Shown here piece by piece: positions 5,633-13,145 of a DNA stretch of 19,311 bases. Position numbers and translations under genes: made by a program. Source of the DNA: Proteobacteria bacterium UBA1847 (GTDB lineage Bacteria; Pseudomonadota; Gammaproteobacteria; Steroidobacterales; Woeseiaceae); contig DDIP01000281.1 of the NCBI GenBank assembly GCA_002338605.1, forward strand, positions 1 through 19,311, written 5' to 3'. The first letter of the stretch is position 1. Every line of letters begins with the position of its first letter. The notes below the pieces were generated by a model, which made no database searches, was not told the origin of the DNA, and saw only the letters and a list, made by a program, of their open reading frames with translations.

Positions 5633-7573
5633 ATGCAGCTCTATTCAACTCTGACAGACTTGTTGCGCGATGCGCGCGACAAGAACCGCGAGATTCGCTT
5701 CATTGACGGCGAAAAGGACGAAAGCATCGTCAGTTTCCGCGTACTTTGGGATCGCGCAAATGCATTGCTGGGCTCATTGCAGGCGCGCGGAATGGAGGCG
5801 GGTGACGAACTGATCATTTTCAGCAAGTCGAACGAGAGCTTCGTTGTCGCATTCTGGGCCGCAATTCTCGGCGGAATCGTGCCAGTGCCGGTCGCTGTCG
5901 GGATCAGTGACGAGCATCGCCTGAAACTGTTCCGGATTCTGTCGCAGCTCGACAGGGCGACTCTGTTTACGGAGACGGACCTGCTTGAGCGCCTGCTGGA
6001 GTTCTCCAAAGCACAGGAACGCGATGATATTACGAGCCTGCTCGAAAACCGGACTGCGCTGATCTCGGATACCGAAGCGTCTGCTGACGGCGTCGTACAT
6101 CCGGCGACGGCTGACGACATTGCGTTCATCCAGTATTCGTCCGGGTCAACCAGTGACCCGAAAGGCGTTGTGCTGACGCATCGCAACCTGTGTACAAATA
6201 TCCGCGCGATCGTTGAAGCCTGCGGCTGGAGCGACGATGACCAGAGCCTGAGCTGGATGCCGTTGACGCACGATATGGGCCTGATTGGTTACCACCTCAG
6301 TGTGCTGGGTGTCGGAATGAATCATGCGGTGATGGATACCAATGTGTTCGTGCGGCGTCCATTGCTGTGGATGAGCAAGGCGAACGAGTTGCGAGCAACC
6401 CAGCTGTGTTCGCCGAATTTCGGTTACAAGCATTTCTTAAAGCTCTTTCAACGCAAGGGCATGGACGATCTTGATCTGTCCTGCGTCAAACTGATCCTGA
6501 ATGGTGCGGAGCCCATTTCATGGGACTTGTGCGAGGAGTTCCTTGACGCACTGGCACCGCACGGCCTTAGCCGAACGGCGATGTTTCCCGTGTATGGCCT
6601 GGCCGAAGCGACCGTCGGCGTATCGATTCCAAAACCCGGTACTGTGTATTCCCGAATTATCGTCGATCGCCACAGCCTAAGGGTTGGCGACGAATACCGC
6701 GAAGTACCACCCGGGGACCCGGACGCGATCAGCTTTGTGCTTGTCGGCAACGCGATTCGTGACGTCAGCATTCGTGTTGTCGATGACAACGATCAGCCAT
6801 TGCCGGCCCGACGCATCGGCAATATTCAACTGCACGGTGGCAGCGTCACCGAGCGCATTTATGGCGATGACGCGGCGACCAGAGAACTGTTCACCGATGA
6901 CGGCTGGCTCCGCACCGGTGACTGTGGCGTCTTTGTCGACGATCAGCTGGCCATTACCGGTCGGAAGAAGGACATCATTATCGTCAACGGGCAGAACTAT
7001 TACCCGCACGATATAGAGGAAATTGTTGCACGCCTGGACGGGCTCGATTTGAACAAGGTTGTGGTTGCCGGTGCGACACCGAAAGGCGGGCAGACGGAAG
7101 AGCTGATCGCGTTCATACTGCATCGACAATCGGCCGCGGAGTTCCTGCCCTTGATTGCACAGGTTCGCGATTTGATCGGGGAGCAGACCGGCCTGGCGGT
7201 TGACCAGATTATTCCTGTCGCGCGAATTCCCAAAACAACCAGCGGGAAAGTGCAACGTGCCAGGCTGCTGCAGTCCTATTTCGATGGTGAATTTGACGGC
7301 GTGATTGCCGAGCTGCGGCCGGCCGCGGCCGTTGACGCGGACGAGGACAGCGATCCACTGGTCGCCGAGCTCGTTTCAATATGTCGCGAGTTCTCGAAAG
7401 ACCGCAAGGTCGGCCCCGACGATAACCTGTTCGAAGTTGGTGTAAGTTCGCTGACGCTGACGGAAATCGTGCTGGCGATCGACGAAAAACATCCCGGTAA
7501 ACTGGATATCAGTGACCTGTTCGATTACCCGACACTCCGGGAGATCGCCGCTTTCATGAAAGGAAAGTCATGA
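5633..7573 (+). CDS. Fatty acyl-AMP ligase fused to acyl carrier protein
   Basis: This is a 646-residue, two-domain protein. The ANL adenylation domain spans about residues 1-560. Its ATP/phosphate loop YSSGSTSDPKG is at 168-178, and it carries VYGLAEATVGVS, DGWLRTGDCG and GRKKDIIIVNGQNYYPHDIE. The NGxNYYPxDIE form is typical of fatty acyl-AMP ligases (FAAL) rather than CoA ligases. A carrier domain spans about residues 567-646, with the phosphopantetheine serine in GVSSL, most likely S606. The usual Asp before it is Ser. FAALs activate free fatty acids as acyl-AMP and pass them to a carrier. The start is supported by AGGAAAT just upstream. The stop overlaps the KAS III start by 4 bases. Substrate chain length cannot be read from sequence. 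Confidence 0.93.
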   Translation: MQLYSTLTDLLRDARDKNREIRFIDGEKDESIVSFRVLWDRANALLGSLQARGMEAGDELIIFSKSNESFVVAFWAAILGGIVPVPVAVGISDEHRLKLFRILSQLDRATLFTETDLLERLLEFSKAQERDDITSLLENRTALISDTEASADGVVHPATADDIAFIQYSSGSTSDPKGVVLTHRNLCTNIRAIVEACGWSDDDQSLSWMPLTHDMGLIGYHLSVLGVGMNHAVMDTNVFVRRPLLWMSKANELRATQLCSPNFGYKHFLKLFQRKGMDDLDLSCVKLILNGAEPISWDLCEEFLDALAPHGLSRTAMFPVYGLAEATVGVSIPKPGTVYSRIIVDRHSLRVGDEYREVPPGDPDAISFVLVGNAIRDVSIRVVDDNDQPLPARRIGNIQLHGGSVTERIYGDDAATRELFTDDGWLRTGDCGVFVDDQLAITGRKKDIIIVNGQNYYPHDIEEIVARLDGLDLNKVVVAGATPKGGQTEELIAFILHRQSAAEFLPLIAQVRDLIGEQTGLAVDQIIPVARIPKTTSGKVQRARLLQSYFDGEFDGVIAELRPAAAVDADEDSDPLVAELVSICREFSKDRKVGPDDNLFEVGVSSLTLTEIVLAIDEKHPGKLDISDLFDYPTLREIAAFMKGKS

Positions 7574-8538
7574 CATACGCACGCATTGCCGGTATCGGCA
7601 GCTTCCTGCCTGAAAAGGTCGTATCGAACAAAGACCTCGAAAAGATCATGGATACGTCCGATGAGTGGATTCGCGAGCGCACGGGCATCAAGCGCCGCCA
7701 TGTCGTTGTCGACGGCGAAACAACGTCGTCAATCGGCCTGATTGCTGCACAGCGAGCGATGGCCGAAGCCGGGGTTGGCCCGGATGATATTGATTTGATC
7801 ATAGTCGGTACCGCAACCCCGGACAAAATCTTCCCGTCGACTGCCTGCATTATCCAGCGGCGACTCGGTGTCAGGGGTTCGCCGGCATTCGATGTGCATG
7901 CCGCGTGCAGTGGCTTCGTCTACGGTCTCGATCTGGCAAATCGATACATCAAGACGGGCGGGGCACAGACGGCGCTGGTAATAGGCTCTGAAACGCTGTC
8001 TCGCATCACCAACTGGGAGGACCGGGGTACCGCCGTATTGTTCGGTGACGGCGCCGGCGCCGTGGTCCTCAAGGCCAGCGACGAGCCCGGGATCCTCGCG
8101 ACGCATATTCACGCAGACGGCGAATACGAGGAACTCCTGCAGGTACCAAACGGCGTATCGGTGGGATACGACGAGACCCGGGCCGGTCGTTCGTTTATCG
8201 AGATGAACGGCAACGCGGTTTTCAAACGCGCGGTTGCCACGTTTGACAATATTGCGCGCGAAACTATTGCGGACCTCGATGGGCATATCGACAACGTGGA
8301 CTGGTTTGTTCCACACCAGGCGAACATGCGCATTATCAGGGCCGCGGCAAAAAAGCTGGGCCTGCCGATGGAGCGGGTGATTGCGACGGTAGACGAACAT
8401 GCCAATACCTCCGGTGCCTCGATTCCGCTGGCGCTCGATCAGGCGGTCCGGGACGGACGAATCAAGCGTGGCGATATGCTCATGTTTGCCGCCTTCGGCG
8501 CCGGGTTTACCTGGGGCTCTGCCATGCTCAAATACTGA
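7570..8538 (+). CDS. 3-oxoacyl-ACP synthase III (KAS III, FabH-type)
   Basis: This is a 322-residue KAS III with the full catalytic triad: Cys113 in AACSGF, His249 in PHQANMRII and Asn279 in HANTSGASIP. The C-terminal GAGFTWGSAMLKY is also canonical. The length equals E. coli FabH within a few residues. Classical FabH condenses an acyl-CoA starter with malonyl-ACP. The ATGA overlap with the FAAL-ACP gene, plus GGAAAG upstream, indicates tight co-translation. An acyl chain loaded on the fused ACP is therefore a plausible substrate, or the ACP may present malonate (inference). It lies in a small specialised operon rather than a fab cluster (no fabD, fabG or acpP beside it), so I do not give it the fabH symbol. 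A role in primary fatty acid synthesis cannot be excluded. Confidence 0.93.
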   Translation: MTYARIAGIGSFLPEKVVSNKDLEKIMDTSDEWIRERTGIKRRHVVVDGETTSSIGLIAAQRAMAEAGVGPDDIDLIIVGTATPDKIFPSTACIIQRRLGVRGSPAFDVHAACSGFVYGLDLANRYIKTGGAQTALVIGSETLSRITNWEDRGTAVLFGDGAGAVVLKASDEPGILATHIHADGEYEELLQVPNGVSVGYDETRAGRSFIEMNGNAVFKRAVATFDNIARETIADLDGHIDNVDWFVPHQANMRIIRAAAKKLGLPMERVIATVDEHANTSGASIPLALDQAVRDGRIKRGDMLMFAAFGAGFTWGSAMLKY

Positions 8539-8540
8539 GT

Positions 8541-8556
8541 AACTGGCCGGTTTTTT
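8541..8556 (+). terminator. Weak terminator-like T-tract after KAS III
   Basis: Shortly after the KAS III stop, a four-pair stem (AACT/GGTT with one G-T pair around GGCC) is followed by six Ts at 8551-8556. The stem is very short, so this is only a weak candidate for the operon end. Confidence 0.2.
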
Positions 8557-8705
8557 ACCTCATGTAAATTCTCATGGAAAGCCACTAAGCATCTATTTTG
8601 CTTTGTAAATAAGCCCCGTCATTTCACTCACAGCAAGGGCCACTTCGATCGAATTGCCGTTTTTTGACATAAGCCGCGAGATCCGCGTATTTGCTGGAGA
8701 TTTTG

Positions 8706-8721
8706 TGTGATGCAGTTCACA
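8706..8721 (+). promoter_or_regulatory. CRP-type binding site, perfect TGTGA-N6-TCACA
   Basis: TGTGA at 8706-8710 and TCACA at 8717-8721 are separated by exactly six bases, the full consensus half-sites of CRP/Clp-family regulators. The centre is at 8713.5. A -10-like TATACT lies at 8743-8748, putting the expected start near 8755 and the site centre at about -41.5. This is the class II activator position. It probably drives the 57-aa gene at 8799. Confidence 0.65.
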
Positions 8722-8742
8722 TTTCGACTGCGATGCGGTCTC

Positions 8743-8748
8743 TATACT
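8743..8748 (+). promoter_or_regulatory. -10 element TATACT of the CRP-linked promoter
   Basis: TATACT lies 50 bases before the ATG at 8799. The position 17 bases upstream (CATTTC, 8720-8725) is a poor -35 and overlaps the CRP site, as expected for an activator-dependent promoter. A second possible promoter further upstream has TTGACA at 8664-8669 with TATTTG at 8688-8693 (18-base spacer). Confidence 0.45.
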
Positions 8749-8798
8749 TCGACGCATAGGCTGTCGCCAAACAGAGACAGGTCAGATTGGAAGCGCGG

Positions 8799-8972
8799 AT
8801 GAAGCAAAACAGGGAAGACGTACCGCTGTCAGAGTCGAGTGTCTCGCTGAAGCTCGCGGATATTCAGAAGCGGTGCTCGCAATTGCTGAATGAGCCGGAT
8901 GCGCTGGGCGGCCTGTCACTGGAAGACCCGGTGTCCGTCGAGGACCAGGGCAACCCTTACAATCGAGGCTGA
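8799..8972 (+). CDS. Small acidic hypothetical protein (57 aa)
   Basis: This is a 57-residue, mostly soluble protein with no signal peptide or membrane segment. A predicted helix (about residues 18-34, LKLADIQKRCSQLL) is followed by an acidic tail ending in GNPYNRG. The start ATG at 8799 has GGAAG five bases upstream; a TTG four codons earlier would overlap that site. A dedicated regulatory region with a perfect CRP-type site and a -10 box precedes it, which argues for a real gene despite its size. It overlaps the convergent PrsW-family gene by 16 bases at the 3' ends. I do not recognise a family, and no function can be given. Confidence 0.6.
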   Translation: MKQNREDVPLSESSVSLKLADIQKRCSQLLNEPDALGGLSLEDPVSVEDQGNPYNRG

Positions 8973-9673
8973 GGTCCGTTTGATGCCCTGACAGCGCTCT
9001 GGTGCAGGCGTCGCAGCACAATGAGCCGCCAGACCCAGAGCGTGACAATCATGATTGCCGCGATAGGCAGTGCCGATACCGGGCTCTGCAGCACCAGGAA
9101 GTCGTAGAGTCCGTGCAGGCTTGCTGCAATCAGGAACCCCACCAACAGCGAACGTCCGAACGGACGACGGGCGAGCCAGTCCGACGTAATCCAGTGCGCC
9201 CAGATCGAGGCAAACAGGATATGAACGACGGGACTTGCAAAGCCGCGGGCTGCCGCTTCATGGGGCGACAGGTGGTCGAGGTAGAGGAAATTCTCGGCTG
9301 CTGCGTAGCCTAGACCGATAAACGACGCATAGATGATGCCGTCGACCGGTTCATTGAATGCTTTCAGGTGGATAATGACGGCGACGAACGGCAAAAGCTT
9401 CGCCAGTTCTTCCAGCGGGCCGATTACCAGCATGGCGTAAAAGAACAGGCCGCGGCGACTGCTTTCGGCGAGGGCAATCGCATCGTAACGCAGCCCGAAT
9501 GGCTCGAGGCCAAGGTACAGCAGCTTGGCTATTCCAACCGCAGACACGCCCAGGCAAAACGCCAGCACCAGCGTCCATGCAGGCTCCGGCAGGTGACGGT
9601 CCTGGTAGTAGTGGTACGCGGCCCAGAACAGGACAGGCAGCACGGCGGGCAGAATGAGTAAGTGCTGTTGCAT
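8957..9673 (-). CDS. PrsW family intramembrane metalloprotease
   Basis: This is a 238-residue multi-pass membrane protein with the PrsW signature residues. E88-E89 lie in IGPLEELAK, E127-N128 in LGYAAAENFLY, H151 and H160 in the following helix (VVHILFASIWAH), and H187 with D191 in ASLHGLYDF. About eight hydrophobic segments are visible. PrsW-type proteases (CPBP/Abi-related) cleave membrane substrates; Bacillus PrsW cleaves an anti-sigma factor, but no anti-sigma factor or sigma factor lies nearby here, so the substrate is unknown. The start at 9673 gives a natural hydrophobic first helix; the ribosome-binding site is weak. It is divergent from the EamA transporter and convergent, with a 16-base overlap, with the small protein at 8799. 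Confidence 0.88.
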   Translation of the reverse strand: MQQHLLILPAVLPVLFWAAYHYYQDRHLPEPAWTLVLAFCLGVSAVGIAKLLYLGLEPFGLRYDAIALAESSRRGLFFYAMLVIGPLEELAKLLPFVAVIIHLKAFNEPVDGIIYASFIGLGYAAAENFLYLDHLSPHEAAARGFASPVVHILFASIWAHWITSDWLARRPFGRSLLVGFLIAASLHGLYDFLVLQSPVSALPIAAIMIVTLWVWRLIVLRRLHQSAVRASNGPQPRL

Positions 9674-9754
9674 GCCGGCATTATCCGGCTAAGCTCTGCG
9701 ATCGTCCCCTGCGCCGATCACAGAACAGGGTTATCGACTCCCGGAGATCCTCAG

Positions 9755-10624
9755 CTGAATAACGGCCTGCTCTACGCGATTACGGTCCTGATCTGGGGGT
9801 CGACCTGGTTTGCCATCGAATTTCAGCTCGGCGCCGTGGCGCCGGAGGTATCGGTCGCCTACCGTTACCTGGGCGCCGCAGCCCTGTTATTTATCTGGTG
9901 TAAATACAAAGGCTTATCGCTTACATTTCATTTGAAATCTCATCGCTGGTTTGCCCTGATGGGATTGTTCATGTTTTGCCTCAATTACATCCTTGCCTAC
10001 CGGGCGCAAATCCATATTACCTCAGCATTGTCGGCGATCGCGTTCTCGGCAATGTTGTGGATGAACATCCTGAATGCGCGCTGGTTCTTTGGTGTGCGGG
10101 TTGGTCCACGCATTTACCTTGGCGCCGCGCTGGGCGTTGCCGGTATCGTGGTGCTGTTCGGGCCCCGGGTCGGCGAATTATCGCTCACAGACGACGTGTT
10201 GTTCGGCTCGGTTCTCGCGGTCACCGGGGCACTGATGGCCTCGTTTGGCAACATGGCCTCGCAGGCAGCGCAACGAACCCGGCTACCGGTAATGCAATCG
10301 AACGCGTGGAGCATGCTGTACGGCGGCCTGTTGACCACAGCGATAGCGCTTGCCCAGGGCCACAGCTTCAATTTTGATTTGTCGGCCGGCTATGTCATTT
10401 CACTGGTCTACCTGACAATCTTCGGCTCGGTTATTGCCTTCGGCGCTTACCTGACGCTGCTGGGCCGAATTGGCGCTCATCGAGCGGGATACGCCACCGT
10501 CGCATTCCCCGTTGTTGCGTTGACGCTCTCGATGATCTTCGAGGACCTCGCACTGGACGGATTCATTGTCACAGGCTTTGTGCTGGTACTGGCCGGAAAC
10601 CTGCTGGTACTGCGGGATCGCTGA
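9755..10624 (+). CDS. EamA/DMT family transporter, probable CTG start
   Basis: This is a ten-helix drug/metabolite transporter (289 residues from the chosen start) with two EamA halves. The first opens with NNGLLYAITVLIWGSTWFAIEFQ, where the WGSTW motif is typical of the family; the second starts near residue 150 (LTDDVLFGSVLAVTGAL). Members export amino acids or other small metabolites; the substrate is not readable here. The open frame extends back to a GTG at 9662, but those 31 residues are polar and overlap the start of the divergent prsW-like gene. GGAG at 9743-9746 stands eight bases before CTG at 9755, exactly where the family N-terminus begins. I therefore choose the rare CTG start; there is no ATG, GTG or TTG in frame near that point. 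Confidence 0.85.
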   Translation: MNNGLLYAITVLIWGSTWFAIEFQLGAVAPEVSVAYRYLGAAALLFIWCKYKGLSLTFHLKSHRWFALMGLFMFCLNYILAYRAQIHITSALSAIAFSAMLWMNILNARWFFGVRVGPRIYLGAALGVAGIVVLFGPRVGELSLTDDVLFGSVLAVTGALMASFGNMASQAAQRTRLPVMQSNAWSMLYGGLLTTAIALAQGHSFNFDLSAGYVISLVYLTIFGSVIAFGAYLTLLGRIGAHRAGYATVAFPVVALTLSMIFEDLALDGFIVTGFVLVLAGNLLVLRDR

Positions 10625-10722
10625 ACACGTGCATCGTTTGTCGGTCTCAGCGTGCAAAAAGCCTCAGCAACCGGCTGGACGGCATCCCGATGACGTTGCC
10701 GACGGTGTCCGAACGAACTTTT

Positions 10723-12237
10723 TCAGTGTGTCGGGCCGTTTAGCAGCGCGTTCTTGGTAAGATCGACAATCAGGTTCACTTCTTTCGATGTGATGTCAAA
10801 AATCGGCGTGTATCGCAACGAGTGCGCTCCGCCATGAATGACGCCCAGCCCATGCCGGCGCAGGTAGTCCTCTGTGCTGTCCGACCCGTAAGTCTTGTAG
10901 CGAGGTGCAAGTTCACAACTGGCCAGCAGGCCGGTTCCTTGTGCATTCGTGATGCCACCGTCGGTTTGAGATGGCAGGCTCAGTAATCCATCGACCAGTT
11001 GCTTGCCGCGCACGCGAATGTTTTCACGCCGTTCATCACTCAATGAATCGAGCACGGCGATGGCGACATCCAGCGCACGCGGATTGGTCGTCATTGTATT
11101 GCCATACAATCCTTGCTTGTACATGGCGGCCGTCGATTCGGTGAGCGCCAAAACGGACAGAGGATACTGGCCCGCATTCAAGGCCTTCGAGTAGGACTCC
11201 ATGTCCGGTGGGTCGAGATCCCGGAAGCCGGGGTAGTCGACGATCGACAACACTCCGTGAGCGCGCAGTCCTGCCTGAATGGAATCGATGACAAACAACG
11301 ATCCATACTCACGTGTCAGCTCCCGCGCACGGGCATAAAACGCCGGCTCAATGGGCATTCCCGGATTGCCTTCTCCCATGACCGGCTCCATGAAGAATGC
11401 TTCAATGAATATACCGTCATCAAATGCTTCGGCGAACACCTTTTCCAGTGCCTCGATATTGTTGGGTTCGACCTTCAGCAGGTAGTCGCGGTCCCGGTAC
11501 GACGCCAGGTGCTTTGCGTATTGTCGGGCAGAGGAATCCGAGTAACGGGCCGGGCGATCGGTGCGGCCGTGGAAACTGCCTTGCAAGGTCAGGCCCATGA
11601 TTGCAAAGCCTTCATACCGGGCACCGGGGTCAGTCAGCCGTTTTGTGTTGATGTCAGCAAAACGGGACGCCAGCGACATGGCTTCCGACCCGCTGTTCAG
11701 GCACAGGAAGCTGGCATACGGTTCGTCGCCTGTTCGCGTGTGGCCGATTTCTCGGCGAAGGCCAGCGACGAAATCGACCTGGCTGACACTCGCCGTCATG
11801 ATATTCGCCATAACATGCGGCTTGTTCATCGCGTCGAGAATTGCTTCGGGAGCATGTCCCAGGCCAAGCATTCCGTAGCCCCCGCAGTCGTAAATGACCG
11901 CGCCCTTCAGGCTGACAACCCACGGCCCTGAAGCGCTTACAGCGACGTACGGGTTGACGGCATCTTCGGCATAGAAATTGGTTAAACCGCCGTGTGCCGA
12001 ACTGATCTGCTCGCTCTCATCCAAAGCAACGAAGTCCGCGTGCGACTCGCGCAGCTCCAGGAACCGCGTGTAACCGTGTTCGATCGCAACAGCAAGCTGA
12101 TGATATCCGTTGTCCAGGAAGTCCTGGATAACGGCATCGGTTAGCCCCGGCGTTTGCCGGGCACCGGCGAAATCCCTCATTTCATGAAGGTAGTCGAGAT
12201 GTGATTTAGTGCGGGTTGTGTCGAGGGCTTGCGGCAT
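10723..12237 (-). CDS. Class III (PLP-dependent) aminotransferase
   Basis: This is a 504-residue enzyme of the ornithine/lysine/GABA-type aminotransferase fold. The phosphate-binding NSGSEA is at residues 191-196, and GSFHGR at 220-225. The PLP-anchoring Asp is D328 in FVIDSIQAG, and the Schiff-base lysine is K351 in ESYSKALNAGQYP. It carries an N-terminal extension of about 90 residues before the core, longer than the usual 400-450-residue members, with mixed helical sequence. The substrate is not evident; the family transfers amino groups from omega-amino acids or diamines. It is convergent with the EamA gene and divergent from the Hsp15 gene, so probably monocistronic. Only a weak GGA precedes the start at 12237, and no better start exists nearby. 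Confidence 0.9.
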   Translation of the reverse strand: MPQALDTTRTKSHLDYLHEMRDFAGARQTPGLTDAVIQDFLDNGYHQLAVAIEHGYTRFLELRESHADFVALDESEQISSAHGGLTNFYAEDAVNPYVAVSASGPWVVSLKGAVIYDCGGYGMLGLGHAPEAILDAMNKPHVMANIMTASVSQVDFVAGLRREIGHTRTGDEPYASFLCLNSGSEAMSLASRFADINTKRLTDPGARYEGFAIMGLTLQGSFHGRTDRPARYSDSSARQYAKHLASYRDRDYLLKVEPNNIEALEKVFAEAFDDGIFIEAFFMEPVMGEGNPGMPIEPAFYARARELTREYGSLFVIDSIQAGLRAHGVLSIVDYPGFRDLDPPDMESYSKALNAGQYPLSVLALTESTAAMYKQGLYGNTMTTNPRALDVAIAVLDSLSDERRENIRVRGKQLVDGLLSLPSQTDGGITNAQGTGLLASCELAPRYKTYGSDSTEDYLRRHGLGVIHGGAHSLRYTPIFDITSKEVNLIVDLTKNALLNGPTH

Positions 12238-12312
12238 TGAAATTGTCCGGCGAATGTCAAGGCGCGGACTATATCAAAAGTACGCAAACAAGGCATTTAA
12301 CCGTTACACTTT

Positions 12313-12708
12313 ATGGCCTTGGCTACTACACCTGACACGCTTCGAATCGACCGCTGGTTGTACTATTGCCGCTTTTTCAAGACGCGCGTGATGGCTACCG
12401 CCGCGGTCAACGGCGGGCACGTAGAGCTAAACGGTGTGCGGGCGTCACCCGGCCATCGTGTCAAGTGCGGTGACACGATCGAAATGCTGCGCGAGCGTCT
12501 GCCGTACTCCCTGAAAGTGCTGGAAATTCCAACCCGGCGCGGCCCCGCTGCTGAGGCACGGAACTGCTATCTCGAAGATGAGAAAACCGTGCAGGTTCGC
12601 GAACGGCAGGCCGCGACGCTGCGCCAGGATCGGAGGCTAATGCCAAGAACCGATGGCCGCCCTGATAAACACACCCGGCGAAAGCTCCGGGAGCGGGGCA
12701 GAAGCTAG
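12313..12708 (+). CDS. hslR: S4-domain RNA-binding heat shock protein Hsp15
   Basis: This is a 131-residue protein with an N-terminal S4 RNA-binding domain (about residues 10-75: LRIDRWLYYCRFFKTRVMA, GGHVELNGVRASPGHRVKCGDTIE). A basic C-terminal tail follows (TDGRPDKHTRRKLRERGRS). The layout and the ending KHTRRKLR match Hsp15, which binds the free 50S subunit carrying a nascent chain after stalling and helps recycle it. The length is close to the E. coli protein. A heat-shock promoter was looked for but not identified. It is divergent from the aminotransferase (75 bases) and convergent with dodecin (23 bases). Confidence 0.88.
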   Translation: MALATTPDTLRIDRWLYYCRFFKTRVMATAAVNGGHVELNGVRASPGHRVKCGDTIEMLRERLPYSLKVLEIPTRRGPAAEARNCYLEDEKTVQVRERQAATLRQDRRLMPRTDGRPDKHTRRKLRERGRS

Positions 12709-12731
12709 GTTCAGGCGTTTAACGTCAGCGT

Positions 12732-12935
12732 TTAATCCTTGAGCAGAAAACTCACTTTCATCGTTACACGATATTCCGTAATGTCATTGCCCTTGACGAC
12801 CACCTTTTGCTCTTTGACCCAGGCACCCTCAATATTGTCGATGGTTTTCGCGAACCGCTTGATGCCTTTTTGAATAGCGTCTTCAAAGCTTTTACTCGAC
12901 GAAGCACTGATTTCCGATGTTTTTGCAATACTCAT
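12732..12935 (-). CDS. Dodecin family flavin-binding protein
   Basis: This is a 67-residue protein with the full dodecin pattern: a short strand, one helix (SFEDAIQKGIKRFAKTI), then IEGAWVKEQKVVV and ITEYRVTMKVSFLL. W39 is at the position where dodecins stack aromatic rings on flavin. Dodecins assemble as dodecamers that store or buffer FMN/riboflavin or bind CoA. The start is supported by AAAGGAT seven or so bases upstream. It is a single gene, convergent with hslR. The 210 bases upstream (12936-13145) hold no further gene I can support. Confidence 0.93.
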   Translation of the reverse strand: MSIAKTSEISASSSKSFEDAIQKGIKRFAKTIDNIEGAWVKEQKVVVKGNDITEYRVTMKVSFLLKD

Positions 12936-13145
12936 ACATGATCCTTTGGTTGATGTGGATTGTGTTCACTGTGATTTAACACCGGCAGGTCTTACATAAC
13001 AAGTCGCAATCCGGCGTGGCTCCGCCGTCGTATACCAGGTGTCAGGCGGGTTGTTCTTAATGGCAAGTCGTCAACGATTCACTCTCATTCATCCGCTCGT
13101 CAGGCAGCTGGCAAAATACGAACTGCGTTTCGCGCGGTTTTGTAC

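Noticed and set aside
11113..11931. A 272-codon + strand frame opposite the aminotransferase
   Set aside because: The minus-strand frame has all catalytic motifs of a class III aminotransferase; the opposite frame has no recognisable domain and no ribosome-binding site.
13012..13027. CGGCG/CGCCG hairpin downstream of the cyclo-ligase gene as terminator
   Set aside because: Only five pairs, no T-tract on either strand, and more than 115 bases beyond the stop codon.
12936..13145. Possible gene or CRP-like site in the dodecin upstream region (TGTGTTCACTGTGA near 12960-12975)
   Set aside because: The half-sites are not in the TGTGA-N6-TCACA arrangement and no coding frame with support is present.
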